In this document: in pieces, positions 1 to 5,741 of the stretch
Numbering within the stretch: position 1 is the first letter of the stretch
Layout: every line of letters begins with the position of its first letter
From: Sulfurimonas sp.
GTDB taxonomy: Bacteria > Campylobacterota > Campylobacteria > Campylobacterales > Sulfurimonadaceae
Direction of reading: 5' to 3'
DNA length: 8,529 nt
NCBI GenBank assembly: GCA_022712775.1
Contig: JAFLJZ010000191.1
Span: 1-8,529 of the forward strand
Notes under the pieces: model-generated
Told to the model about the DNA's origin: nothing
The model's database searches: none
Seen by the model: only the letters and a program-made list of their open reading frames with translations
Made by a program: the position numbers and the translations under genes

Positions 1-2
1 AA

Positions 3-209
3 CCTTTAAGTCTCAGAAATTGGAAAAAGCAGTTTCTTGAAAACATGTCACTTGCATTTGATAAAAGTGCTGTCGTTAAAGAGTACAAAGATGTGATTGA
101 AATTCTTCAAAAAGAGAAAGATGCAATTGCTAGAAAACTTGGCGAAACTATTGTTGAAAAGGATTTTGCTGTGGAAAAGCTAAAAAGCTTGGGTCTTAAA
201 GATATATAA
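3..209 (+). CDS. IS3-family transposase orfA, C-terminal part (5' truncated by window edge)
   Basis: The open frame enters from the left edge and ends at TAA 207-209. It reads NWKKQFLENMSLAFDKS, the end of the DNA-binding helix-turn-helix region, followed by a heptad-like helix rich in Lys, Glu and Leu (EYKDVIEILQKEKDAIARKL) that fits the leucine zipper used for OrfA oligomerisation and OrfAB assembly. It ends in KLKSLGLKDI. In IS3 elements OrfA binds the terminal repeats and regulates transposition, and the OrfAB fusion is the transposase. The start codon and most of the helix-turn-helix are outside the window. Confidence 0.82.
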   Translation, partial: PLSLRNWKKQFLENMSLAFDKSAVVKEYKDVIEILQKEKDAIARKLGETIVEKDFAVEKLKSLGLKDI

Positions 210-1122
210 ATATCTTTTTCGTTTTAAAGAGAGAAAATCTCTCCTTGATTCCAAGCATAAACTATCACAGAATAAGCAATGTAAATTACTTCATGTAAGT
301 AAGTCATCTTTATACTATAAACCTGCTAAACCTTTTAATACAGGTAAGGATATTAAACTCTTAGATGCTATAAACAACATCTACTCAGACTTTCCATCAT
401 ATGGGAGTAGAAGAATCCATGCTCAATTGCTAAGAGATGGCTATGCTGTAGGCAAGAAGCTTGTTAAAAAAGCCATGAAGTATATGGGAATAGAAGCCTT
501 GTATCCGAAGCCTAAGACGACTACAGCGAATAAAGAGCATTACAAATATCCATATCTTCTAAAAGATTTTAGAGACTATGCTGGACGAGTAGTGATTAAG
601 AAAACTAATCAGGTTTGGAGTACAGACATCACTTATATAAAGTTAGAAAAAGGATTTGTATATTTAGCAGCCATCATTGATTGGCATTCAAAGAAAATAC
701 TCTCATGGAAGCTCTCTAATACGATGGATATTTCTTTAGTTAAAAGTGTGCTAAACGAAGCACTTACATTTTATCCTAAGCCAGAGATTTTTAATACTGA
801 TCAAGGAAGTCAATACACTTCTAAAGCTCACATTGATATTCTCAAAAAACACAACATCAAAATTTCTATGGATGGAGTTGGTCGAGCTACAGATAATATT
901 TGTATCGAAAGATTCTGGAGAAGCATCAAGTATGAAGAGATTTATCTAAACGAATACAAAAATATAAAATCACTCAATCGAGCCATAGAAAAATATATGA
1001 ATTCGTACAACAAAAAAAGATTACACTCAGCAATTGGGTATCAAACTCCAAATGAAGTTTATTATCAAGCTGATAATAATTTAGACCCAAGGAGACAAAA
1101 ACTGTTACCACTGGTATCGTAA
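184..1122 (+). CDS. IS3-family transposase orfB (DDE integrase core)
   Basis: The frame is open from 184 to TAA 1120-1122. It has the IS3 OrfB order: a leader reading KHKLSQNKQCKLLHVSKSSLYYKP, an HTH_21-like region (FPSYGSRRIHAQLLRDGY), then the rve integrase core. The three catalytic acidic residues are visible: Asp in STDITYI (codon 625-627), Asp in FNTDQGSQYTS (codon 799-801) and Glu in CIERFWRSIK (codon 907-909), with the standard 35 residues between the last two. The C-terminus has the usual YMNSYNKKRLHSAIGYQTPNEVYY. No ATG, GTG or TTG occurs in frame before TTG 427, which lies inside the conserved region, so expression should need frameshifting from orfA. The phase is odd for that: orfB lies +1 relative to orfA rather than the usual -1. 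The copy may be intact with an unusual recoding signal, or disabled by an indel. Confidence 0.85.
   Translation, partial: KAWVLKIYKYLFRFKERKSLLDSKHKLSQNKQCKLLHVSKSSLYYKPAKPFNTGKDIKLLDAINNIYSDFPSYGSRRIHAQLLRDGYAVGKKLVKKAMKYMGIEALYPKPKTTTANKEHYKYPYLLKDFRDYAGRVVIKKTNQVWSTDITYIKLEKGFVYLAAIIDWHSKKILSWKLSNTMDISLVKSVLNEALTFYPKPEIFNTDQGSQYTSKAHIDILKKHNIKISMDGVGRATDNICIERFWRSIKYEEIYLNEYKNIKSLNRAIEKYMNSYNKKRLHSAIGYQTPNEVYYQADNNLDPRRQKLLPLVS
229..243 (+). other. Small perfect hairpin just after the orfA stop
   Basis: GAGAGA (229-234), loop AAA, TCTCTC (238-243). It starts 19 nt after the orfA stop, in the region where many IS3 elements have a structure that stimulates frameshifting. That role here is inference. 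Confidence 0.4.
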
Positions 1123-1151
1123 AAAGGTGATATAAGAAAAGTTGTTTTACT

Positions 1152-1180
1152 GGTACTAAAAAAAGGAACCATTATAGACA
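1152..1180 (+). repeat. Probable right terminal inverted repeat (IRR) of the IS
   Basis: After the orfB stop, about 30 non-coding bases lead to a segment ending AAGGAACCATTATAGACA. Read on the other strand it begins TGTCTATAATGGTTCC, the TG...CA polarity of IS3-family ends. The left partner is not in the window, so the repeat cannot be confirmed by pairing. Confidence 0.5.
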
Positions 1181-1233
1181 GCTTACAAATTAATGATGAA
1201 AACTACACTTTATCTGATGTAAAAGTTTCATAA
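1180..1233 (+). pseudogene. Possible C-terminal remnant of a gene interrupted by the IS
   Basis: Immediately after the proposed IS end one frame reads SLQINDENYTLSDVKVS and stops at TAA 1231-1233. The composition (alternating polar and beta-branched residues, N-Y-T-L-S-D) looks like the last strand of a secreted or adhesin-type beta domain, but 17 residues are too few to assign. If real, the 5' part of this gene should lie on the far side of the IS. It could be a chance open frame. Confidence 0.25.
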
Positions 1234-1540
1234 AGTAACATGGTTAGAGGTAATAAGGAATTTGGAAAAGTTGTCTTGATTTATTGGGCTAGTATAGTAC
1301 TATCAAAAAGTATACTATGCATGTAAAACCATATCTAGGAAACAGAAGCATTTTAAAGATAGATGCAGAGATTTTAACATTTAACCTCTTCAAATCTATA
1401 ATTACAACTTTTTATTTTAAATTTTCAAAAATTGCACTTCAGATTTAAATTTTGGATTATTAAGACCTAAAGTATTTAATTAAATTAAATTTAATTAAAC
1501 TTATGCGATAATACAGACTAGAGATTGTTTTTAGCTTCGA
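1234..1540. other. Non-coding AT-rich stretch without a recognisable gene
   Basis: No convincing reading frame on either strand. The longest plus-strand start (ATG 1240) gives 28 codons with no visible similarity. The stretch holds an inverted repeat at 1288-1320 and a low-complexity TTAA-rich block at about 1474-1499. It lies between the IS end and a broken gene, so decayed accessory DNA is the likeliest reading. Confidence 0.5.
1288..1320. repeat. Inverted repeat TAGTATA...TATACTA with nested palindrome
   Basis: TAGTATA (1290-1296) pairs perfectly with TATACTA (1311-1317). Two more GC pairs can form outside it if T1318 is bulged. The left half also contains the perfect 10-bp palindrome ATAGTACTAT (1294-1303). 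It could be an operator, a terminator relic or chance in AT-rich DNA. Confidence 0.4.
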
Positions 1541-1660
1541 GTATATTTAAATATATTCCTTGACAGAAATGTCTTCTACCGTGAAGCAGGGTCACGATGC
1601 ATTACTTGATTTATCAGGTTTACCCAACAGAGGTTTAAAGTGTTATCGTCTTGCTTCCAA
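1541..1660. other. GC-richer patch with a potential long stem (possible structured RNA or decayed element)
   Basis: This patch is visibly richer in G and C than the DNA on both sides. It starts with a 14-bp palindrome TATATTTAAATATA (1542-1555). A small hairpin GACA-GAAA-TGTC (1562-1573) follows, with a GNRA-type loop. Then comes a long imperfect stem pairing GAAGCA (1583-1588) with TGCTTC (1652-1657), ACGAT (1594-1598) with ATCGT (1645-1649), and ACTT (1604-1607) with AAGT (1638-1641). A 48-codon frame also crosses it (ATG 1569 to TAG 1713). I do not recognise it as a known RNA or as a protein fragment. Confidence 0.3.
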
Positions 1661-1661
1661 C

Positions 1662-2084
1662 TTAATCCAAACTATACATTGTAACTACAAATTTATTATC
1701 TGTTTCTTGTTTTAGAACTATATTATGATTTATACCATTTTTAATATGTCTATAAACAATTAAACTTTGATTGCTAACACCTACCTGGTTTAGTTTAATA
1801 CCTCGTTCAACCATAATTGACATATTTAAAATATCTTTTGCGGTTATACATCCAACACAGTTCGTAGAGTAGTGTTTCAAAAGAATATGCATAAAACCTT
1901 TATTATCATCACCTTTTTTTAAAAGTACTTGAAAGCCATTTAAATGAAATTAGGCATTTTTCGTAACACCATTTACAAAATCATACATAATTTTTTGATT
2001 GGGTTTTAAAGGTTTTCTTTGAGACTCTTTTATCTGCTTAAACTCTTTTTTCAACGTAGCAAGTTTTTCAGAATATAAGCTCAT
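1662..2084 (-). pseudogene. Broken phage-type nuclease-domain protein (PBECR-like), one in-frame stop
   Basis: Read from ATG 2084 on the minus strand, the frame runs 141 codons to the stop at 1662-1664 with one internal TAA at 1950-1952 (in context KNA*FHLNG), a change one base away from GAA. The N-terminal 44 residues are Lys-rich and helical. The rest resembles the phage Barnase/EndoU/ColicinE5-D/RelE-like (PBECR) nuclease domains found in MuF-type and polymorphic-toxin proteins: GFMHILLKHY with the conserved His pair, a helix (AKDILNMSIMVERG), a Y-R-H strand, and a closing KFVVTMYS strand. The match is by eye. An internal ATG at 1892 would still give a 76-residue product, so a separate short gene cannot be excluded. 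The start codon overlaps the stop of an upstream frame as ATGA, which suggests a former operon. Confidence 0.5.
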
Positions 2085-2146
2085 TTATCTAGTCCAGTCA
2101 TTGTCATTCACATATTTGCTGAGTCTGGATTATATAAATTTTCCAT
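2081..2146 (-). pseudogene. Gene-end fragment upstream of the nuclease-like pseudogene
   Basis: On the minus strand, ATG 2146 reads MENLYNPDSANM, then a TGA (2108-2110), then MTMTGLDK and a TGA (2081-2083) that overlaps the ATG of the next frame. The 4-nt overlap and protein-like composition suggest the end of a decayed upstream gene. It is too short to identify and could be chance. Confidence 0.2.
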
Positions 2147-2255
2147 TGATAATCTTTGCACTACAATTACATATATAATTATACTACAAATTTGTATGAG
2201 AGAGGATTTCTAATATATTTTCCACCATTACAGCAAAAAAGATGGAAAATACGTG

Positions 2256-2279
2256 TAAAAATAGAAACTTAGTTTCTAT
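2256..2279 (-). terminator. Rho-independent terminator of the aldolase gene, overlapping its stop codon
   Basis: On the minus strand ATAGAAAC and GTTTCTAT form a perfect 8-bp stem, and the 3-nt loop is the TAA stop codon of the aldolase. A run of T follows directly (2257-2261 on the plus strand is A). The terminator therefore includes the last codons of the gene. Confidence 0.75.
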
Positions 2280-3348
2280 CTAACCCATTTAAATCTCTAT
2301 ACGCCTCTTCCACACGAGCTACAAGAGTTTTTTGACCATCTCTTAGCCATTTTCTTGGGTCGTAGTATTTTTTATTTGGTTTCTCATCACCATCTGGGTT
2401 TCCGATTTGACCTTGCATATAGTCTTTGTTCTTTTCATAGTAGTCTTTGACACCTATCCATGTAGCCCATTGTGTATCAGTATCAATATTCATTTTGATA
2501 ACACCATAACCGATAGCTTCTGTAATCTCGCAAGGCTTTGAACCTGAACCACCATGAAATACAAAGTTAACAGGCTTAGGTCCTGTTTTGAATTTTTCTT
2601 CGATGTATTTTTGAGAATTTTCTAGAATCTTAGGAGTAAGTGAAACATTCCCTGGTTTATACACACCATGAACATTTCCAAAAGAAGCTGCGATTGTAAA
2701 ATGAGGTGAAACTTGCATAAGTTCTTCATACGCGTATGCTACATCTTCAGGCTGAGTATAAAGAAGTGAGTTGTCCATATCTGTGTTATCAACACCATCT
2801 TCTTCCCCACCTGTACAGCCTAATTCTATCTCTATACTCATTCCAATTTTTGCCATTCTTTTAAAGTATGCTTTACATGTTCCTATATTTTCCAAAAGTG
2901 TTTCTTCAGAAAGGTCCAGCATATGTGAAGAGTATAAAGGTTTTCCTTGTGATTCAAAGTATGCTTCACCTGATTCGAGAAGTGCATCTATCCAAGGAAG
3001 TAGTTTTTTTGCAGCATGATCTGTATGAAGAATAACCACAACACCATAAGCCTCAGCCATCATATGTGTATGAATTGCACCAGAGACAGCTCCGATAATT
3101 GCAGCTTTTTCATTCTCATTGCTAAGACCTTTTCCTGCATAGTATGAAGCTCCACCATTACTAAATTGTATAATAACGGGAGAATTTACAATTGCTGCAG
3201 CCTCTAAAATAGCATTTACAGAATCTGTTCCAACTACATTTACTGCTGGAATTGCAAAGCCCTCTTGTTTGGCAAAGTCATAAACTTTTTGAACATCATC
3301 TCCAAAAATAACTCCAGGTTGTACTATGTCTAAAATTCCCTTACTCAT
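2269..3348 (-). CDS. fbaA: Class II fructose-bisphosphate aldolase
   Basis: This is a zinc-dependent cytosolic aldolase that interconverts fructose 1,6-bisphosphate with dihydroxyacetone phosphate and glyceraldehyde 3-phosphate, in glycolysis and gluconeogenesis. The 359-residue length equals that of E. coli FbaA. Visible signatures are ILHTDH (residues 106-111: catalytic Asp110, zinc ligand His111), EIELGCTGGEEDGVDN (173-188), the zinc His in GNVHGVY (His227), the zinc His and phosphate loop in FHGGSGS (His265), and the substrate loop KMNIDTDTQWA (285-295). Nothing catalytic is missing. The start at 3348 is backed by AGGAAG (3354-3359) five bases upstream. The gene is divergent from the cyclase-like gene at 3454 and appears monocistronic, with its own terminator. 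Confidence 0.97.
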   Translation of the reverse strand: MSKGILDIVQPGVIFGDDVQKVYDFAKQEGFAIPAVNVVGTDSVNAILEAAAIVNSPVIIQFSNGGASYYAGKGLSNENEKAAIIGAVSGAIHTHMMAEAYGVVVILHTDHAAKKLLPWIDALLESGEAYFESQGKPLYSSHMLDLSEETLLENIGTCKAYFKRMAKIGMSIEIELGCTGGEEDGVDNTDMDNSLLYTQPEDVAYAYEELMQVSPHFTIAASFGNVHGVYKPGNVSLTPKILENSQKYIEEKFKTGPKPVNFVFHGGSGSKPCEITEAIGYGVIKMNIDTDTQWATWIGVKDYYEKNKDYMQGQIGNPDGDEKPNKKYYDPRKWLRDGQKTLVARVEEAYRDLNGLDRN

Positions 3349-3375
3349 TCATGCTTCCTAAAAATTAATTGCAAC

Positions 3376-3381
3376 ATTATA
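3376..3381 (-). promoter_or_regulatory. Candidate -10 box for fbaA
   Basis: A perfect TATAAT on the minus strand lies 27 bp upstream of the fbaA start. No clear -35 is seen. That is normal for the housekeeping sigma factor in Campylobacterota. Confidence 0.5.
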
Positions 3382-3421
3382 ATACAGGCTACATTTAAAA
3401 GAACTTTTTTAAACCTAATTA

Positions 3422-3430
3422 TGTTAAAAT
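3422..3430 (+). promoter_or_regulatory. Candidate extended -10 promoter for the 3454-5531 cassette
   Basis: TGTTAAAAT matches an extended -10 (TG, one base, TAAAAT) and ends 23 bp upstream of the ATG at 3454. A second TATAAT at 3440-3445 is only 8 bp from the start and would leave almost no leader. GAAGAG (3446-3451) is a close-spaced ribosome-binding site. Confidence 0.4.
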
Positions 3431-3453
3431 ATCTAAAAATATAATGAAGAGCT

Positions 3454-4107
3454 ATGCACATACAAAAAAAAATTATCTTACATACTGATATTGTTCTTGT
3501 TGATATTATTAGTTTTTCAAAATTTGAATCAAGTAAACAGTTAGAAATCATAAATTTTATAACGAGCACTTACAAAAAGATGATTGATCAAATGCTTCAA
3601 AACTCAAATATGTCTGTAGATAAGCTCATACTTGGAATCGTATCAACAGGCGATGGTTTTTATTGTATCCTTAATCCTAGACTTAAGGGATACGGTGCTC
3701 TTTTGGGCTTAAGTTTTAATCATTTATCTCAAGAAATAACTAAACGATTTAGAGATTTTAAAGGAATGAAGATAGCTGTTCATACTGGTGAAGTTTATGA
3801 ATTTAATGATATTTTAGGACAAAAGAACTTTATTGGCTCAGGTTTACATGAATGTATAAAATACTTAGACTTTAACAACTATTCAGCTACTACAGTTATG
3901 GTCTCTGATTATGCATATGCAAGTTTGAAAAAATTCCTTTCTATATATAAAGATTTTAATACCTTGCTTTTAGATAAAGGTTTTAAATATTCAGAACAAT
4001 ATACTTTTAAAAGTAATGATGAAGATGAAAAAAAAGGGACACTTATTTGGTTAAGAGAATCAGGTATTATCAATCCACCAAATATTAATTTTAATTCAGC
4101 GCGATAA
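3454..4107 (+). CDS. Degenerate class III nucleotide-cyclase-like domain protein
   Basis: The 217-residue soluble protein is essentially one cyclase-homology-type domain with a short tail and no sensor or membrane segment. Landmarks in order: a first strand with the metal-ligand position (IVLVDIISFSKF, Asp17), the second metal-ligand hairpin STGDGFY (Asp67), the strand MKIAVHTGEVY (105-115), and the NFIGSGLHECIKYL segment (125-138). Active class III enzymes stabilise the transition state with Asn and Arg in G-x-x-x-N-x-x-x-R. Here those positions read His132 and Lys136. The purine-selecting Lys before the second metal Asp is also absent (IVSTGDG). Both metal Asps remain, so nucleotide binding is possible, but normal cAMP or cGMP synthesis is doubtful. 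A regulatory or binding role is inference. It is first in a tight three-gene cassette with a coiled-coil protein and a DUF342-like protein. Confidence 0.6.
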   Translation: MHIQKKIILHTDIVLVDIISFSKFESSKQLEIINFITSTYKKMIDQMLQNSNMSVDKLILGIVSTGDGFYCILNPRLKGYGALLGLSFNHLSQEITKRFRDFKGMKIAVHTGEVYEFNDILGQKNFIGSGLHECIKYLDFNNYSATTVMVSDYAYASLKKFLSIYKDFNTLLLDKGFKYSEQYTFKSNDEDEKKGTLIWLRESGIINPPNINFNSAR

Positions 4108-4115
4108 ACGATTAC

Positions 4116-4121
4116 AAGGAA
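4116..4121 (+). promoter_or_regulatory. Ribosome-binding site for the gene at 4127
   Basis: AAGGAA sits five bases before ATG 4127, inside the 19-bp gap after the cyclase-like gene. It fixes this start and supports co-transcription. Confidence 0.7.
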
Positions 4122-4126
4122 TACAA

Positions 4127-4798
4127 ATGAAACTAACAATTGATGAATATTGTAAACAATTTAGAATGTCTAAAGAGATGCTCGCCTCTAAACTTCGAGC
4201 TAAAAAATTAAACTATATTATAGAAAATGGTACAACGTATATTATTGTTACAAGAAACCAAAGCACTCCAACTTCTTCTTTAAAAGAAGAAGTGCTAGAA
4301 AAAAAACAAGTAAGTAATCGTGTTGTTAAACCTAAAACTACTGTAGCTTCTGTTTTATCACTTTACCAAAGAGAAAACCAGCAACTTAAAGACAAAATAA
4401 TTCAACTCGAAGAAAAAATAGACAAACTTATCGATGATAAGGAACAAATGCTTCGAGATGAGATGCAAAAAATAGAGCAAGTTTATAGTGCTAAAGATGA
4501 CCAGCTAAAAACTATCTTAGAACTTGTTAATACAAAACTTATGATGCAAAGCAATTCGCATGAGGTGCACGAGATTGAAACTATCCTACCTGAAAAAAAA
4601 ATAGAAGGGATAAAGAAAGATGAGCTAATTGAGTTAAGAGCTTATGTTAAAACATTAGACCTTAAATCTTATCAACGTAAAATCATTAAAAAAAGATTTC
4701 TTGCTGTGATAAATAGTGACATTAGAATCATACAGCAAAATGGAAAAGCATATCTTGATTTTTCAAGATATGATTACAGTGATTTACTCGAGTATTAA
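4127..4798 (+). CDS. HTH-like plus coiled-coil protein of unknown function
   Basis: I do not recognise a characterised homologue. The 223 residues fall into four parts. The N-terminal segment (about 1-42, MKLTIDEYCKQFRMSKEMLASKLRAKKLNYI) has the pattern of a short excisionase/MerR-like helix-turn-helix followed by a beta hairpin. A low-complexity linker (43-75) is rich in Ser, Thr, Lys and Val. A long coiled coil (about 78-140, LYQRENQQLKDKIIQLEEKIDKLIDD) comes next. The C-terminal basic helical region (about 160-223) ends YLDFSRYDYSDLLEY. The layout recalls small Campylobacterota proteins of the DUF3972 type, but that likeness is from memory. No membrane segment or signal peptide is present. 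Two perfect inverted repeats lie inside the gene (4271-4293 and 4749-4772). The stop is 1 nt before the ATG of the DUF342-like gene, so translation is probably coupled. Confidence 0.7.
   Translation: MKLTIDEYCKQFRMSKEMLASKLRAKKLNYIIENGTTYIIVTRNQSTPTSSLKEEVLEKKQVSNRVVKPKTTVASVLSLYQRENQQLKDKIIQLEEKIDKLIDDKEQMLRDEMQKIEQVYSAKDDQLKTILELVNTKLMMQSNSHEVHEIETILPEKKIEGIKKDELIELRAYVKTLDLKSYQRKIIKKRFLAVINSDIRIIQQNGKAYLDFSRYDYSDLLEY
4271..4293 (+). repeat. Intragenic perfect inverted repeat (11-bp arms)
   Basis: ACTTCTTCTTT (4271-4281), one base, AAAGAAGAAGT (4283-4293). As RNA it gives a 10-bp stem with a 3-nt loop. It encodes the linker between the HTH-like segment and the coiled coil. An outer pairing AGCACT (4262-4267) with AGTGCT (4291-4296) is also possible. 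Confidence 0.7.
4749..4772 (+). repeat. Intragenic perfect hairpin near the 3' end of the coiled-coil gene
   Basis: CATATCTTGA (4749-4758), loop TTTT, TCAAGATATG (4763-4772). It ends 27 bases before the ATG of the next gene, which has no good ribosome-binding site of its own, so it may affect coupling or message stability. That effect is inference. Confidence 0.7.
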
Positions 4799-4799
4799 A

Positions 4800-5531
4800 A
4801 TGGATGAAATTGAAACAAGAGATGCAATACATGCACATGAAGAATTAATAACTAAAGAAGTTTGTATTAGTGGTGATGTAGATGAACAAAGTATCATTGA
4901 TGCACATAAACTAGTTGTAGAAGGAACAACACACGAAGATTCTACACAGTTTAGCAAGTACGCAGAGATTTATATGCACCAAGGGACACTTCGATGTCAT
5001 GAAGCGAAGGTCACGCTCTTAGATGGTGGTGAGATTCATGCAACAAGTGTTAGTGTTGATACTGCTATAGGGGGTAGTATTTATGCACAAGATGTGACTA
5101 TTAAACATCTCACGAGTAATATAAAAATCTATGCCTCTCACTCAATCTCTATAGAACATATTAGTGGTGCTAATAATCTCTTATCGATCAACTATAAAAA
5201 TGTTCCTATTTTAGTAAGTAAAATAGATTTAATTCATGATGATATTGATGATTTAGAAATTTCTTTACAAAAGGCTAAAAAAGACAACTCAACACTCCAA
5301 ATAAAGATACAAGAAGAAATAGACAGATTAAATAAAGAGATACTTCAGATCAAAAATTCTGCAAATTCTGCAAAAATAACGATACAAAAGCCTATATCTA
5401 CTAAAAACACTATAAATTTTGAACTTGATAATACACAATCAGTTTATTATGAAACAACAAAACAAAAATATACTCCATTTTATATAGAGACAACAGACAA
5501 TACAATCATTCTTCATCCTACACAAAAATAA
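4800..5531 (+). CDS. DUF342/FapA-like beta-helix protein with coiled coil (short form)
   Basis: The 243-residue product starts at ATG 4800, directly after the upstream stop. A start at 4716 in the same frame would overlap the previous gene by 83 bp and add residues unlike the family. Residues 20-125 form short strand repeats with turns of the DUF342 type: ISGDVDEQSIIDAHKLVVEG, a Met/His-Gln-Gly-Thr turn, LLDGGEIHATSVSVDTAIGG, SIYAQDVTIKHL and SIEHISGANN. This right-handed beta-helix pattern is also seen in FapA and bactofilin-like polymers. Residues 140-186 are coiled coil, and the last 50 residues return to beta structure. The family's usual N-terminal domain is missing, so this is a short form. 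Residues 187-192 contain NSANSA, from a 9-bp tandem duplication (5354-5371). DUF342 proteins are linked to flagellar or envelope assembly in other bacteria. Here a scaffold role for the two cassette partners is inference. Confidence 0.6.
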   Translation: MDEIETRDAIHAHEELITKEVCISGDVDEQSIIDAHKLVVEGTTHEDSTQFSKYAEIYMHQGTLRCHEAKVTLLDGGEIHATSVSVDTAIGGSIYAQDVTIKHLTSNIKIYASHSISIEHISGANNLLSINYKNVPILVSKIDLIHDDIDDLEISLQKAKKDNSTLQIKIQEEIDRLNKEILQIKNSANSAKITIQKPISTKNTINFELDNTQSVYYETTKQKYTPFYIETTDNTIILHPTQK

Positions 5532-5714
5532 AATCAAATAAAAATCAATATTTAATATAAGCACTTCTCCGCTTTCAAACTTATTTGTACAAAATTTACA
5601 CGATAAACCGTATATAATATTCATTAAAACTTATATTATATATTATTGATTACATTTAATACATTATTTAAATCACACAATACACATTAATTACAATATA
5701 TTATATAATTAAAT

Positions 5715-5741
5715 GTATATTTAAGTATTTAAAACGTATAC
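5715..5741. promoter_or_regulatory. Dyad overlapping the promoter of the small HTH gene (candidate operator)
   Basis: GTATA (5715-5719) and TATAC (5737-5741) are inverted, and TTTAA/TTAAA form a second dyad between them. It covers the candidate -10. An autorepressor site for the HTH protein encoded just downstream is a reasonable inference. Confidence 0.3.

Larger units (their letters stand above)
1..1180 (+). mobile_element. IS3-family insertion sequence, right part (left end outside window)
   Basis: The segment holds the end of an orfA-type helix-turn-helix/leucine-zipper protein, then a DDE integrase-core transposase (orfB), then a short non-coding tail ending in a plausible terminal repeat. 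That order is the IS3-family layout. The right boundary is set at 1180, where the sequence ends in the CA dinucleotide usual for IS3 ends. The left repeat and the target duplication lie outside the window, so the boundary is inferred. Low-GC coding matches the neighbours, so base composition gives no sign of recent arrival. Confidence 0.8.

Noticed and set aside
1580..1660. Integron attC site or signal-recognition-particle RNA
   Set aside because: An ACCCAAC box is present but the partner boxes of an attC are not correctly placed. GAAGCAG resembles part of SRP RNA, but the matching GGUCAGG side and loop are absent.
1569..1715. 48-codon plus-strand frame as a gene
   Set aside because: It has no clear ribosome-binding site, its 3' end runs into the oppositely oriented nuclease-like frame, and no family is recognised. 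It is recorded only as part of the GC-richer patch.
2771..3019. Plus-strand open frame inside the aldolase gene
   Set aside because: It is a shadow of the fbaA coding sequence, with composition dictated by the opposite strand.
3345..3569. Minus-strand frame over the divergent promoter region
   Set aside because: It covers both promoters and the start of the cyclase-like gene. The Cys/Phe-rich translation is typical of antisense noise.
4716..4799. Upstream ATG that would lengthen the DUF342-like protein by 28 residues
   Set aside because: It overlaps the coiled-coil gene by 83 bp in another frame, and the extra residues do not look like the family. ATG 4800 directly after the upstream stop fits better.
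5549..5586. Terminator after the DUF342-like gene
   Set aside because: Only 4-5 bp arms (AAGC/GCTT, ATAAG/CTTAT) without a T-run are present, too weak to call.
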